In this document: positions 17,519-26,031 of the stretch, piece by piece
Position numbering within the stretch: the stretch's first letter is position 1
How the letters are laid out: each line of letters opens with the position of its first letter
From: Streptomyces sp. HUAS MG91
GTDB lineage: Bacteria; Actinomycetota; Actinomycetes; Streptomycetales; Streptomycetaceae
Length of the DNA: 64,000 nucleotides
NCBI RefSeq assembly: GCF_040529335.1
Contig: NZ_CP159534.1
Span: 3,596,001 to 3,660,000, forward strand
Direction: 5' to 3'
Notes under the pieces: model-generated
Seen by the model: only the letters and a program-made list of their open reading frames with translations
Told to the model about the DNA's origin: nothing
The model's database searches: none
Translations under genes and position numbers: made by a program

Positions 17519-18436
17519 CTACTCGGACTCGGCCGGCGCCCGCCCCGTCAGCGCCGCCAGAGAACTCCGCACATGATCCATATGAGCCCGCATCTCGTCC
17601 CGGACCTCGTCGTGCTCCCGCAGCACCCCGTCGGTCTCCCGGCCGATCCGCTCGGCCCGCGCCCGCGCCTGCGCGACCAGCTCCGCGGCGGAGGCCTCCG
17701 CGTCCTCCTGCCGGTGCCGCGCCGCCTCCTCGGCCTCGGCCAGGGCCCGCTTCGCCTCGGAGAGCCGCGCCTCGGCCTCCGTGACGGCGGCGGCCTCCCA
17801 CTCGTCCGCGGCGGCCTCGCCGCGGGCGCTCTCCCGCTCCAGCGCGTCGATCCGCTCGGCCTGCTCCTTGGCCTGGTCGGCGAGGACGCCCTCGCAGCGG
17901 CGCCGCATCTCGCGCAGCGCCTCGAGCGCCTCGCTCCGCGTCTCCTTGACCTCGCGGCGGGCGGCGATCCGCACCTCGTCGGCGGCGGCCCGGGTCGCGG
18001 CCTCCCGCTGCCGGGCCCGCTCCTCCGCCTCGCCGCGCACCTCGTCGGCGTAGGCCTGGGCGGCGTCCCGCAGCTCGCCGCCCGTGCGCTCGGCGGCCTC
18101 GGCGACGCCCTGCGCGTCGCTCCGCCCGGTGTGCCGCACCGCGGCGGTCTCCTCCTCCACGAGCTCCAGGAGGTACTGGGCGCGCTTGCCCAGCGAGGCG
18201 TAGGTCTGCGGGGCGAGCCGGTCGACGGCCGCGCGCAGCCGCTCAGCCTCCGCCTCCATCTCCTTGTGCAGGACGGTCAGCCGCGCGGCCCGCTCCCACG
18301 CGTCGTCGCGCTCCTGGGACAGGCCCGCGGCGAAGGCCTCCACCTGCTCGGGGCGGTAGCCGCGCACGCCCCGGCCGCGCGTGACCACGAAGCCGAACGC
18401 CGACGCATCCGTATCTGCACCGCTGACAGGGCTCAT
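17519..18436 (-). CDS. FilP/DivIVA-like coiled-coil protein
   Basis: 305 residues from ATG 18436. An N-terminal DivIVA-like segment (FGFVVTRGRGVRGYRPEQVEAFAAGL, about 14-40) is followed by about 230 residues of nearly uninterrupted Ala/Glu/Arg heptad coiled coil and a short C-terminal helix (MRAHMDHVRSSLAALTG). This is the layout of the Streptomyces proteins historically labelled cellulose-binding, which include cytoskeletal and polar-growth proteins such as FilP. A structural or scaffold role at the hyphal tip or wall is inferred; this is a paralogue, not FilP itself as far as can be told. Confidence 0.8.
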   Translation of the reverse strand: MSPVSGADTDASAFGFVVTRGRGVRGYRPEQVEAFAAGLSQERDDAWERAARLTVLHKEMEAEAERLRAAVDRLAPQTYASLGKRAQYLLELVEEETAAVRHTGRSDAQGVAEAAERTGGELRDAAQAYADEVRGEAEERARQREAATRAAADEVRIAARREVKETRSEALEALREMRRRCEGVLADQAKEQAERIDALERESARGEAAADEWEAAAVTEAEARLSEAKRALAEAEEAARHRQEDAEASAAELVAQARARAERIGRETDGVLREHDEVRDEMRAHMDHVRSSLAALTGRAPAESE

Positions 18437-18582
18437 GCTGGGTTTCCCCTCTCCACACCGACACTGCGACCGACCGACGCACGACGTTCTGCGTGATTGG
18501 CGCACATCCTTATGGATCAAACGGAAGCGCTCATAACGCGACACACGTGACACACCGCATGACCCACTCGGTCAAGGATGCG

Positions 18583-19647
18583 TCAATTGCTGCCGAAAGT
18601 CGGAATCGTCGTGTCGGCGCGGAGCGCGGAGAAGAGTTCGGCGGCCTCGGACGCGTTCCACTCGACGACGTCCCCGACCCCGGGGACAGAGGGCTCGGCC
18701 GCGATCGGCACGGTCGTCGTGGAGCCGTCGCCGTGTGAGATGTCATCCATTTCCAGGCCCAGCTTGCCGAGGTTCAGCAGCCCCGCGCCCCGGTCGACGG
18801 TGAGCGCGTCCAGCGAGGCGCTCAGGAACGGCAGCAGCTTCCACGGGGCCAGCAGCGTGCCGGGGCTCAGCGCCTTGTCCGCGATCGCCGCGATCAGCTG
18901 CTGCTGCGCCTGCACGCGCCCCAGGTCGCCGTTGGCGTAGCTGTGCCGGTCACGGGCGTAGGCCAGGGCCTGGGTGCCGTTCATCGTCTGGCAGCCGGCC
19001 TTGAAGTCGGCACCCGAGTACGAGTCGCTGAGGTCCTTCGGCACACAGACCTCGACACCGCCCAGCGCGTCCACGACGTCCACGAACCCGGCGAAGTTCA
19101 CCTCGGCGTAGTGGTCGAGGCGCAGCCCCGTCGCCTGCTCGACCGTACGCGACAGCAGCGCGGGACCGCCGAGCGCGTACGAGGCGTTGATCTTGTTCTT
19201 GCCGTGGCCGGGGATGCTCACGTAGCTGTCGCGCGGGATCGACACCAGATACGGGCCGCTCGCGCCGTAGTGCAGCACGATGATGGTGTCCGTCTCGTCG
19301 CCCGAGTCGGAGCCGACGTGCAGCTCCTGCTGCTGCTCCTTGGTGAGGTTCTTGCGGGTGTCGGAGCCGACGAGCAGCCAGTTCGTGCCCTTGCCCGCGG
19401 CCGGACGGCCGCTGTAGTCGCTCAGCGCGTCCGTCCGCTGGACCTGCCCGACCGCCCAGATCCCGACGCCGACCGCGTACGCGACGACCACCACCAGCAC
19501 CAGGAGCAGCGCCAGCAGGATCCGCCGGAGCGGGCTCCGGCGCTTCTTCCCGTTCTTCCCGCGGGTGCGCCTGCCCGACGCCCGGTACACCGTGGTGCTG
19601 CTCGCGGGCGGCAGCGGGTGCTCCGGCGGGTCTGGCGGCGTCGTCAT
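18583..19647 (-). CDS. LytR-CpsA-Psr (LCP) family wall-polymer ligase
   Basis: Attaches phosphate-linked glycopolymers to peptidoglycan outside the membrane. 354 residues from ATG 19647: a basic cytoplasmic tail (RTRGKNGKKRRSPLRR), one TM helix (about 44-66), then the LCP domain (about 88-260) with LLVGSDTR, TDTIIVLHY, VSIPRDSYVSIPGHGKNKINASY and YARDRHSYANGDLGRVQAQQQLI, i.e. the conserved Asp/Arg residues of the pyrophosphate-binding site. The C-terminal part has no LytR_C domain. It lies downstream of the deaminase/SUKH pair on the same strand with an 80-nt gap; functional connection is not evident. Confidence 0.93.
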   Translation of the reverse strand: MTTPPDPPEHPLPPASSTTVYRASGRRTRGKNGKKRRSPLRRILLALLLVLVVVVAYAVGVGIWAVGQVQRTDALSDYSGRPAAGKGTNWLLVGSDTRKNLTKEQQQELHVGSDSGDETDTIIVLHYGASGPYLVSIPRDSYVSIPGHGKNKINASYALGGPALLSRTVEQATGLRLDHYAEVNFAGFVDVVDALGGVEVCVPKDLSDSYSGADFKAGCQTMNGTQALAYARDRHSYANGDLGRVQAQQQLIAAIADKALSPGTLLAPWKLLPFLSASLDALTVDRGAGLLNLGKLGLEMDDISHGDGSTTTVPIAAEPSVPGVGDVVEWNASEAAELFSALRADTTIPTFGSN

Positions 19648-19727
19648 GGTACGAACCTGACACAGCACCAGAAAAGCCGCAGGGCGACACACCCTTACGG
19701 TGCATCGCCCCACGGCGCGCGGACCCG

Positions 19728-22100
19728 CTACAGCAGGCCGTCCCACATCTGCTCCAGGAGCACCGACCACCAGGTCTCGGGCGAGCCGAGCGCCGCCGGG
19801 TCCAGCGCGTTCAGCTGGGCCTGGAAGTCGACGGTCCAGCGGCCCGCCTGCTCGGGGTTGAGCCCGTAGCGCAGCCGCCACATCCGGCCGAGCAGCGCCA
19901 GCGACCGGGCGAACTCCGGCAGCCCGCTGTTCACGAACTGCGGCGGCACGGGCGCCCCGCCGGCACCCGCCTCGACGGGCACGGCCACGATGTGCGCCGT
20001 CCCGTACTGCACGCACAGCGCCTTGCCGAAGTCGGAGCCCATCACCAGGTACGAGCCCGCGTCCTGCCCCGGCTGCACCCCGCGCTCCTGGGCCAGCTCG
20101 GCCAGCGTCGGTACCGGGCGGCCCGGCTGGGCCTGCGCCCAGAAGAACGGCCCGAAGTCGGCGGGCAGCCCCGCGACGACGAGGGTGTGCGCGACGACGT
20201 CCGGCACGCCCTGGCGCGACACCGCCCGCTGGTCGAAGCGGAACACCCCGGGCCCGAAGGCCGCCGCCAGCTCCTGCGCGATGCCCTCCGGCGGAATCGG
20301 CGGCGCGGGCTGCGCGGGCGGCAGCGGCGCCCGGACCGGCGCCGGACGCGCCGGACCGTCGGCGACCTGGTGCAACTCGCCCTGGTGCGCCAGCAGTTGC
20401 GACATGCCCTGCTGGCGCGAGGCGTGATCGGTGCCGTACGGCGCGATCGACGTGATCCGCGCCTGCGGCCACTGCTCCTGGATCATGCGGGAGCAGTAGG
20501 CGCCGGGCAGCGCGCACGACTCCAGCTCCGTGTGCAGCTCCAGCACCTGGTCCGGCGGGATGTTCATGCCGCGCAGCTCGTGGAAGATCTGCCACTCCGG
20601 GTGCGGCACACCGGGCGCCGAGCGCCGGATGAGCTGCTGCTCGGAGCCGTCGGGCGCGCGGTAGCGCAGCACCGCCTGGTAGCCGGGGCCCACGGTCGGC
20701 GGACCGGCCGGAGGACCCGCGGGCCCGGGGAGCGTCTGCGGATACCCGTACGCGGGCGGCGGCCCGCCCGGGATCTGCTGCCCGGGCACGGGCGGCGGCA
20801 TCGCACCGGGCGGCGGGGGCTGCATTCCGACCGGCGGCGGAGGCTGCATACCGACGGGCGGCGGAGGCTGCATGCCGACGGACGCCTGCGGGCCGGGGCC
20901 CGAGAGCATCGTCGCCGCGTGGTGCACCGCGTCGCCGCCCGGCGCCGGGGGCGGCGGAGGGCCGGGCGGACCGGGCGGGGGCGGGGTACCGGGAGCGCCG
21001 GGCGGGCCGGGCGGCGGCGGGGTGCCGGGCGCGCCGGGGCCCGCGACCGGCGGGCCGGACAGCATCGTCGCCGCGTGGTGCACGCCCGCACCGGGCGGCG
21101 GAGGCTGCGGCGCGGCCGGGGGCTCCGGCTGTCCGGCGGGGCCGGGCGCGGGCACCATCTGCGTCGGCACGTAACCGGCACCGGGCAGCCCCGGGCTGCC
21201 GGGCGGCGGCGGGGGCGGCGCACCGGCGCCGCGCGGCGGCTGCGCCTTGCTGGTCGCCGCGTTCGCGATGTCCCCCGCGTCGGGCGCGAGCGGGCGCCCG
21301 GCGGCGTCCCGGCCCGCAGCGGGCGCGGAGCCCTGCGGATACCCGTACGCGGGCACGGCACCGGGCGGCGGCGTGATCGGCACGGCGGTCCCCGGCACCG
21401 GCGGCGGCAGCGCGGCACCGGCCGGACCCGGCGCGGACGGCGGGGGCGGCGGAGGCGGCAGCGGCACGCCGCCCGGCACCTCGGCGGGCTTCGCGTCCTC
21501 GGTCAGCGGCGGCGAGAACACCGTGTCGGGCAGCGGGACGAGGCGGTCCTCCTCGTCCCCCACGCCATTGGTGTCCGTACCGGCCCACGGCGTCGCGTCG
21601 GCGGGCACCGGCGCGGGCGGCGGGGGCGGCGGCGGGGCGGACGCGGTGGCCGGTACCGCGTCCTGCGGTACGGCGTCCTGCGGCTCGGCGTCACCGGCCG
21701 GCGCGGACGCACCGCCCCCGGCGATCCCCAGCTTGTCCGCCGCCTCCTGCAACCACTCCGGCGGCGACAGCAGGAACGACGTCTGATTGAGGTCCACCCG
21801 CTCCGGCGGCCGCGGCGCCGCGGGCTCCGCCAGGGCCTCCGGCAGCCCGTACTCCTCCTCGTACCGCCGGATCACCTCACCCACGGGCAGCGCGGGCCAC
21901 AGCGTCGCCTCCGCGGAGTCCCGGGCGATCACGAGCCGCTGGCGGCCGCCGTCGGAGACAGCGCCGCCCTCGCGGTCCTCGGCCCACACCACGAACCCCA
22001 GCTCGAACTCCCGCACCCGCACCTCCCGGTGCTGGTACGCGGGCACATCGCCGTTGATCCACTCCTCGGCGCGCTCCTGCGCCTGTGCGAACGTCACCAT
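19728..22100 (-). CDS. Fusion protein: YrhB/Imm35-like domain, Pro-rich linker, nucleic-acid deaminase-like domain, SUKH-4 domain
   Basis: 790 residues. Four parts are visible. Residues about 1-85 (FAQAQERAEEWING, LVIARDSAEATLWPALP, VIRRYEEEYG) resemble the YrhB/Imm35 immunity fold. Residues about 120-470 are Pro/Gly-rich with internal repeats (VGMQPPPP three times; VHHAATMLSGP twice). Residues about 473-582 carry a toxin-type cytidine-deaminase-like pattern: IFHELRG, then HTELESC (523-529) and a second Cys536. Residues about 605-790 match SUKH-4 (VMGSDFGKALCVQYGTAHIVAV, FVNSGLPEFARSLALL, then WW near the end). There is no signal peptide or TM, so it is cytoplasmic. It starts 7 nt after the nuclease-SUKH gene and is surely co-transcribed. 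Families are from recognition of the Zhang/Aravind toxin-immunity repertoire; activity is unproved. Confidence 0.72.
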   Translation of the reverse strand: MVTFAQAQERAEEWINGDVPAYQHREVRVREFELGFVVWAEDREGGAVSDGGRQRLVIARDSAEATLWPALPVGEVIRRYEEEYGLPEALAEPAAPRPPERVDLNQTSFLLSPPEWLQEAADKLGIAGGGASAPAGDAEPQDAVPQDAVPATASAPPPPPPPAPVPADATPWAGTDTNGVGDEEDRLVPLPDTVFSPPLTEDAKPAEVPGGVPLPPPPPPPSAPGPAGAALPPPVPGTAVPITPPPGAVPAYGYPQGSAPAAGRDAAGRPLAPDAGDIANAATSKAQPPRGAGAPPPPPPGSPGLPGAGYVPTQMVPAPGPAGQPEPPAAPQPPPPGAGVHHAATMLSGPPVAGPGAPGTPPPPGPPGAPGTPPPPGPPGPPPPPAPGGDAVHHAATMLSGPGPQASVGMQPPPPVGMQPPPPVGMQPPPPGAMPPPVPGQQIPGGPPPAYGYPQTLPGPAGPPAGPPTVGPGYQAVLRYRAPDGSEQQLIRRSAPGVPHPEWQIFHELRGMNIPPDQVLELHTELESCALPGAYCSRMIQEQWPQARITSIAPYGTDHASRQQGMSQLLAHQGELHQVADGPARPAPVRAPLPPAQPAPPIPPEGIAQELAAAFGPGVFRFDQRAVSRQGVPDVVAHTLVVAGLPADFGPFFWAQAQPGRPVPTLAELAQERGVQPGQDAGSYLVMGSDFGKALCVQYGTAHIVAVPVEAGAGGAPVPPQFVNSGLPEFARSLALLGRMWRLRYGLNPEQAGRWTVDFQAQLNALDPAALGSPETWWSVLLEQMWDGLL

Positions 22101-22107
22101 CGGACCC

Positions 22108-23106
22108 TCACCCCTCGTCCGGCGCGTCGGCCGGGACGGCGTGCGCGAAACCGCCGTCCACCATCAGGTTCGCCACCGTCTCCAGCTCCGGCGGATTGCC
22201 CGCCAGCCGGGACAGGAAGGCGTCGAAGTCGTCGCCGCAGGGCAGCAGCAACCGCTCCACCCGCTCGGCCACCGACCAGTGCGCCGTCTCACCGCCGTCG
22301 CGCGCGTCGTCGTACGCGCAGAACCACACCGACCCGATCGCCTCGCCCTTCACCTTCACGGCGAGGATCCCGCCCTGCACGAAGGCCACGCCCAGGTAGT
22401 CCTTCGTCAGGTGATCACGCAGACACTTGTTGACGTACACCAGGTCGTTGACGGCCGCCTCGTCGCGCACCGTGAAGAACGGCTGGTCGATCAGCAGCCC
22501 CAACTCGGCGTCCAGCGCGGCCCCCACGGGCGCGCACCCGCCGCCCGCCTTCAGGAACGAGCGGTACGCGCCCGGCAGCCGGCAGCCCAGGTCCTCCTCG
22601 GCGGCGAGCACCTGCTGCTCGGTCACCGCCACCGCCGACTTCGGCAGCCCGAAGTGCGCGGGCCGGGTGTCCTGCAAGGAACGCGTCCCCCGCTTGTGCT
22701 GGTCGACGGCGGCCGTCGCCAGACCGCCGTGATGACGCAGCAGCGCCTTCACCTCCACCGGCACCAACTCCAGGCGACGCGAACCGCGCACGTGGTGCCA
22801 CGTCCAGCCGTGCGGCGTCGCCACCGGCGGGATGGTGTCCCACAGTTCGTGCCCCGCCGCCGCCTGCACGGCGTTCGCCGACACGTAGTCCGTGAGCCGC
22901 AGTTCGTCGACTCCGAACCCCTGCGGCGGCTCGGCGATCTCGGCCGCCGCGCGCGCGTACGCGGAGAAGTCCGGGTAGCCGTCACGGTCCACCCGCACTC
23001 CTCTCGGATGCCGGGCGGCACGGACCGGGTCCGGGAAGTGCACTACCTGCCCGGCATAGGCCGCGTTCGGCGGCGCGGCCTGCTGCCCGAGCCGACCTGT
23101 CGTCAT
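22108..23106 (-). CDS. HNH-type (LHH/WHH) nuclease-like domain fused to SUKH (SMI1/KNR4) immunity domain
   Basis: 332 residues, cytoplasmic. Residues about 35-130 follow the LHH/WHH toxin nuclease pattern: DRDGYPDF, LTDYVSANA, GWTWHHVRGSRRLELVP (WHH at 103-105) and RHHGG (124-128). A usual His in the LVPxxxH segment is Lys here, so catalysis may be weak or lost. Residues about 155-300 are SUKH/SMI1: VTEQQVLAAEEDLGCRLPGAY, SFLKAGGGC, then WFCAYDD and CGDDFDAFLSRL. A toxin fold and its likely immunity fold are thus on one chain. First gene of the pair with the deaminase/SUKH-4 fusion (7-nt gap) and divergent from the YwqJ/SUKH-3 pair. Nuclease assignment moderate, SUKH assignment good. Confidence 0.72.
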   Translation of the reverse strand: MTTGRLGQQAAPPNAAYAGQVVHFPDPVRAARHPRGVRVDRDGYPDFSAYARAAAEIAEPPQGFGVDELRLTDYVSANAVQAAAGHELWDTIPPVATPHGWTWHHVRGSRRLELVPVEVKALLRHHGGLATAAVDQHKRGTRSLQDTRPAHFGLPKSAVAVTEQQVLAAEEDLGCRLPGAYRSFLKAGGGCAPVGAALDAELGLLIDQPFFTVRDEAAVNDLVYVNKCLRDHLTKDYLGVAFVQGGILAVKVKGEAIGSVWFCAYDDARDGGETAHWSVAERVERLLLPCGDDFDAFLSRLAGNPPELETVANLMVDGGFAHAVPADAPDEG

Positions 23107-23359
23107 GGCGGTTGCCCCCTGCGGCGCTGTGGACGATGTTGATGGTTAGCCGTCATGACAGCCTATGCGGTTGTACGACACCGGTCATCGGGCCTCCAGT
23201 TCCATGACCAGCAGTCACCCCTCTGTCACCACCCCGTGACGATCGGGCGTGTCGCGGGGGACCGACTACCGCACCGCCCGCCCCATTTGGCACTCTGTCC
23301 AGGCAACCCGGGGGATTGCAGCGGGAGACCGCAGGCGGGAAGCAGAGGGGAAGCACCAC
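23107..23359. promoter_or_regulatory. Shared divergent promoter region of the deaminase/SUKH locus
   Basis: 253 bp between the two divergent pairs. Towards the plus-strand pair there is TTTGGCACTCTG near 23286 and AGGGGAAG just before the ATG at 23360. Towards the minus pair the sequence has TAACCAT near 23145-23151 that could serve as a -10. Short dyads TCATGAC/GTCATGA-like occur around 23152-23160 and 23203. Exact promoters not assignable. Confidence 0.4.
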
Positions 23360-23908
23360 ATGAACAGCGGCACGGCTCAGTCCGCCACACCCACCGACAC
23401 CGGGACGGGTGCCGATCCACGCGTGGGCTGGAGCAGCACCGACGCCGCTCCCGCCCCGGCCCTGCGCGGCCGTCGCGACGGCATCCTGCCGACGGTCGCC
23501 GCGGCCCTGTCCGTGCGCGGCACCACCCTCACCTCCACGGCGGCCCGCGGTGAACAGGCGCCCGCGCTGCACCCGTTGGTCCAGGACTTCCTCGACACCC
23601 TCACCTCCGCCCAGCGCGACCGCTTCACCGGCCGCTGCGCCGAGGCCATCCTCATCTCCCGGCACCTCGCCTCGACCGACACCGAACGCACGGAGAAGTC
23701 GAAGCGGGCCCGGCGCAGACCGATGACGATGAGCGAGGCCCGCAAGGCCCTCAAGCACGCCAAGCTCACCACCCGCCGGATCCGCGAGGACGGCGACCCG
23801 CTGCACGGCGGTTTCGCCCGCCCCTGCCGCGCCTGCGCCGCGCTGACCGCCCACTTCGGCGTCCGCGTCGTGGACCCGACCGACGACTCCGACGAGGCCG
23901 CCCGCTGA
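23360..23908 (+). CDS. YwqJ-related putative deaminase
   Basis: 182 residues from ATG 23360 (AGGGGAAG 6-7 nt upstream). The C-terminal 115 residues match the YwqJ toxin deaminase family: HPLVQDFLDTL, then the zinc/catalytic motif GRCAEAILISRHL (Cys93, Glu95) and, after a basic helix, GGFARPCRACAALTAHFGV with the PCxxC pair (156, 159). These are the residues of a cytidine-deaminase-like active site, so the domain looks intact. The first 45 residues are low-complexity. No secretion signal, export adaptor or LXG domain is present, unlike secreted YwqJ toxins of Bacillus. One-base overlap with the SUKH-3 gene indicates a coupled effector and immunity pair. Confidence 0.82.
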   Translation: MNSGTAQSATPTDTGTGADPRVGWSSTDAAPAPALRGRRDGILPTVAAALSVRGTTLTSTAARGEQAPALHPLVQDFLDTLTSAQRDRFTGRCAEAILISRHLASTDTERTEKSKRARRRPMTMSEARKALKHAKLTTRRIREDGDPLHGGFARPCRACAALTAHFGVRVVDPTDDSDEAAR

Positions 23909-24414
23909 TGCCCGACTCCCCCACCGCGAACGGCACTTCACCCGGCCGCTTCACCACCCACGCCGACGCGGCCCTGCGCGCCGCCGGCTGGCAGCCCGGC
24001 CGCTGGGACATCAAGCAGGCCGAGTTCTGGGCCGACGCCCTGCGCACCCACGTCTCCCCGGCCGGTCACCGGCACGCCGTCTTCCCAGCCGCGGTCGAGG
24101 CCTGGGCCGAGTTCGGCGGCCTGCACCTCACCCCGACCGGACCCGGCCGGCACATAGCCCCGTCCCAGCCGCACCTCGACCCGCTGCACGGCCTGCACAT
24201 GGCCCGCACCCTCGGCGACCTCGGCCGCGCCCTCGACACCGAGGTCTGCCCGCTCGGCGCCGAATCGGGCACCGAGGCGCTGCTCGCCATCGACACCGAG
24301 GGCCGGGTCTACGCCCTCGACCACAGCGGCGACTGGTACCTCGGCCCCACCATCGACCAGGCCCTGGAAACCCTGATCACCGGCATGCAGCCACCCCGCC
24401 TCCAGGCGGCATAA
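23908..24414 (+). CDS. SUKH-3 family immunity protein
   Basis: 168 residues, start ATG overlapping the previous stop (TGATG). The SUKH-3 pattern is clear: LRAAGWQPGRWDIKQAEFWADAL at the N-terminus, AVEAWAEFGGLHL, the DPLHGLHMARTLGDLGRAL helix, LGAESGTEALLAIDTEGRVYALD and GPTIDQALETLITG. SUKH-3 proteins neutralise partner deaminase toxins in polymorphic toxin systems; the immediate partner here is the YwqJ-like deaminase. Cytoplasmic. Confidence 0.85.
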   Translation: MPDSPTANGTSPGRFTTHADAALRAAGWQPGRWDIKQAEFWADALRTHVSPAGHRHAVFPAAVEAWAEFGGLHLTPTGPGRHIAPSQPHLDPLHGLHMARTLGDLGRALDTEVCPLGAESGTEALLAIDTEGRVYALDHSGDWYLGPTIDQALETLITGMQPPRLQAA

Positions 24415-24451
24415 GACCTCTCGTCCCCGCCCGACGGCCGGTGGCCGCTGA

Positions 24452-24522
24452 TGAGATGCCGCACGCAGTGCGCATCTCAGGGGCGCGGGGAACTGCGCGC
24501 GAAGCCCCACCGGGCCGCGGAC
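24452..24522 (+). repeat. Hairpin plus interspersed GC-rich repeat, copy 4
   Basis: Hairpin with arms TGAGATG / CATCTCA and inner arms GCAC / GTGC (24452-24479) fused to AGGGGCGCGGGGAACTGCGCG (24478 on) and CGAAGCCCCACCGGG. It probably ends transcription of the YwqJ/SUKH-3 pair and lies 6 nt from the convergent kinase stop. Confidence 0.8.
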
Positions 24523-24528
24523 GACCGA

Positions 24529-25866
24529 CTACCCGGCCAGCCGCCCAACCCCCTGCGCGGGCAACACGGCCGACACCCGAAACCCCCCGGCATCAGTGGG
24601 CCCGGACACAAAGACCCCACCCAGCCCGGCAACCCGCTCCTTCATCCCCACCAGCCCGTTCCCCCCGGAGGGCAACCCCACGGACGCCGCCGCCGGCACC
24701 GGCGGCGGCTCGTTCTCCACCTGCATCGCCACCTCGGCCCCCCGGTGCGCCAGCCGCACATACGTCTTCGCGCCCGCCGCGTGCTTGTGCACATTGGTCA
24801 GCGCCTCCTGCACCACCCGGTAGGCGGTCTGCTCCACCACGGCCGCGTACACCACCACGTCCCCCTCGACCGACATCTCGACCACCATCCCGGCCGCCCG
24901 CGACTGCCCCAGCAGCTCCTCCAGCTCGGCCAGACTGGGCCCGCCGTCACCCTCCGCCTCGGCCTCGGCCCGCGACGCGGCAGCCGCCGCGGCGACCCCG
25001 ACGGCCTGGAGCGGCACCTCCGGCACCCGCTGCGGCACGGCCTCCCCGGAACGCAGCACCCCGAGCATCTCCCGCAGCTCGGTCAGCGCCTGGCGGCCCA
25101 TGTCCCCCACGAGCGCGGCGTTCTTCACCGCCTTCTCCGGGTCCTTGCGGGCCACCGCCTGGAGCGCCGCCGCGTGCACCACCATCAGCGACACCCGGTG
25201 CGCGACGACATCGTGCATCTCCCGCGCGATACGGGTCCGCTCCTCGCCCCGCGCCCACTCGGCCCGCTCCTCGGCCCGCTCGGCCAGCAGCGACAGCTCG
25301 CGCTCCAACGACTCGTTGCGCTCCTGGAGGCTCTCCATCAGGCGCCGGCGCGCACCCACGTACATGCCGAGCAGCAGCGGCGGAGCCGTCACGCCCAGCG
25401 CCGTGGTGATCGCGATGAAGGGCACCAGCCAGGTGCCCACCTGGAACGCGTCGACACCGCGCGCCGCGTCCTGCTGCGCCCGCACGACCGTCACGATCAG
25501 CGTCCCCGCGAACGACATCGATGCCAGCGCGCCGATGATCCGCCGGGGCATCTCGGACGCCGCCAGGGAGTAGAGGGCGACGACGGTCATCAGGACGCCC
25601 ATCTCGGCCGGTGTGATCGCCACCGACACCAGGACCACCGCGATCGGCCACTGCCGGCGCAGCACCAGGGTCGCCCCGGCGAGCACACCGAAGACGACGC
25701 CGACCGCGGCCGGCAGCCCGGCCTTGTGCGCGAACGACACTCCCTCGACCGCGCACTCCGCGGCCGACAGCACCCCCAGTCCCCCGTCGAACAGCGCACT
25801 GCGCCGCCGCTCCCACCACCACGGCCCCCCGGCCGCGGCTCGGTGAACTTCCCCCGTCGTGGTCAT
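24529..25866 (-). CDS. Sensor histidine kinase, NarL/DesK type, orphan
   Basis: 445 residues. The N-terminal half has five or six TM helices (about 28-165), typical of the membrane-sensing HPK7 kinases. A coiled linker (about 170-205) leads to HisKA_3 with the phosphoacceptor in REMHDVVAHRVSLMVVHA (His218), and a HATPase_c domain with VQEALTNVHKHAAG (N box), GGNGLVGMKERV (G box) and GGFRVSAVLP. Partner response regulators of this class are NarL/LuxR proteins; none is adjacent, though two orphan LuxR-type regulators occur at 40948 and 48183. The nature of the signal is unknown. Confidence 0.9.
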   Translation of the reverse strand: MTTTGEVHRAAAGGPWWWERRRSALFDGGLGVLSAAECAVEGVSFAHKAGLPAAVGVVFGVLAGATLVLRRQWPIAVVLVSVAITPAEMGVLMTVVALYSLAASEMPRRIIGALASMSFAGTLIVTVVRAQQDAARGVDAFQVGTWLVPFIAITTALGVTAPPLLLGMYVGARRRLMESLQERNESLERELSLLAERAEERAEWARGEERTRIAREMHDVVAHRVSLMVVHAAALQAVARKDPEKAVKNAALVGDMGRQALTELREMLGVLRSGEAVPQRVPEVPLQAVGVAAAAAASRAEAEAEGDGGPSLAELEELLGQSRAAGMVVEMSVEGDVVVYAAVVEQTAYRVVQEALTNVHKHAAGAKTYVRLAHRGAEVAMQVENEPPPVPAAASVGLPSGGNGLVGMKERVAGLGGVFVSGPTDAGGFRVSAVLPAQGVGRLAG

Positions 25867-26031
25867 ACCTCCACCCTACGGGCGCCGCACAAGGGTTTTC
25901 CGGTGAGTTTTGTGGACTGGCCTACACCACGTCCCGGTCCCGAACAGAAGCGAAACCGCCCGGTATCACTCGAACTGCTGGCCCCCATGCGTTTCAGTCC
26001 AGAACACCGCCTTCCGTCCGAGTCTCTCGGT

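Noticed and set aside
16752..17801. Longer peptide deformylase reading frame
   Set aside because: The extension crosses a repeat copy and lacks def homology; GTG 17357 fits family length.
19992..22433. Very long Arg-rich plus-strand open frame
   Set aside because: Shadow of the SUKH-4 fusion gene; composition is that of GC-rich antisense.
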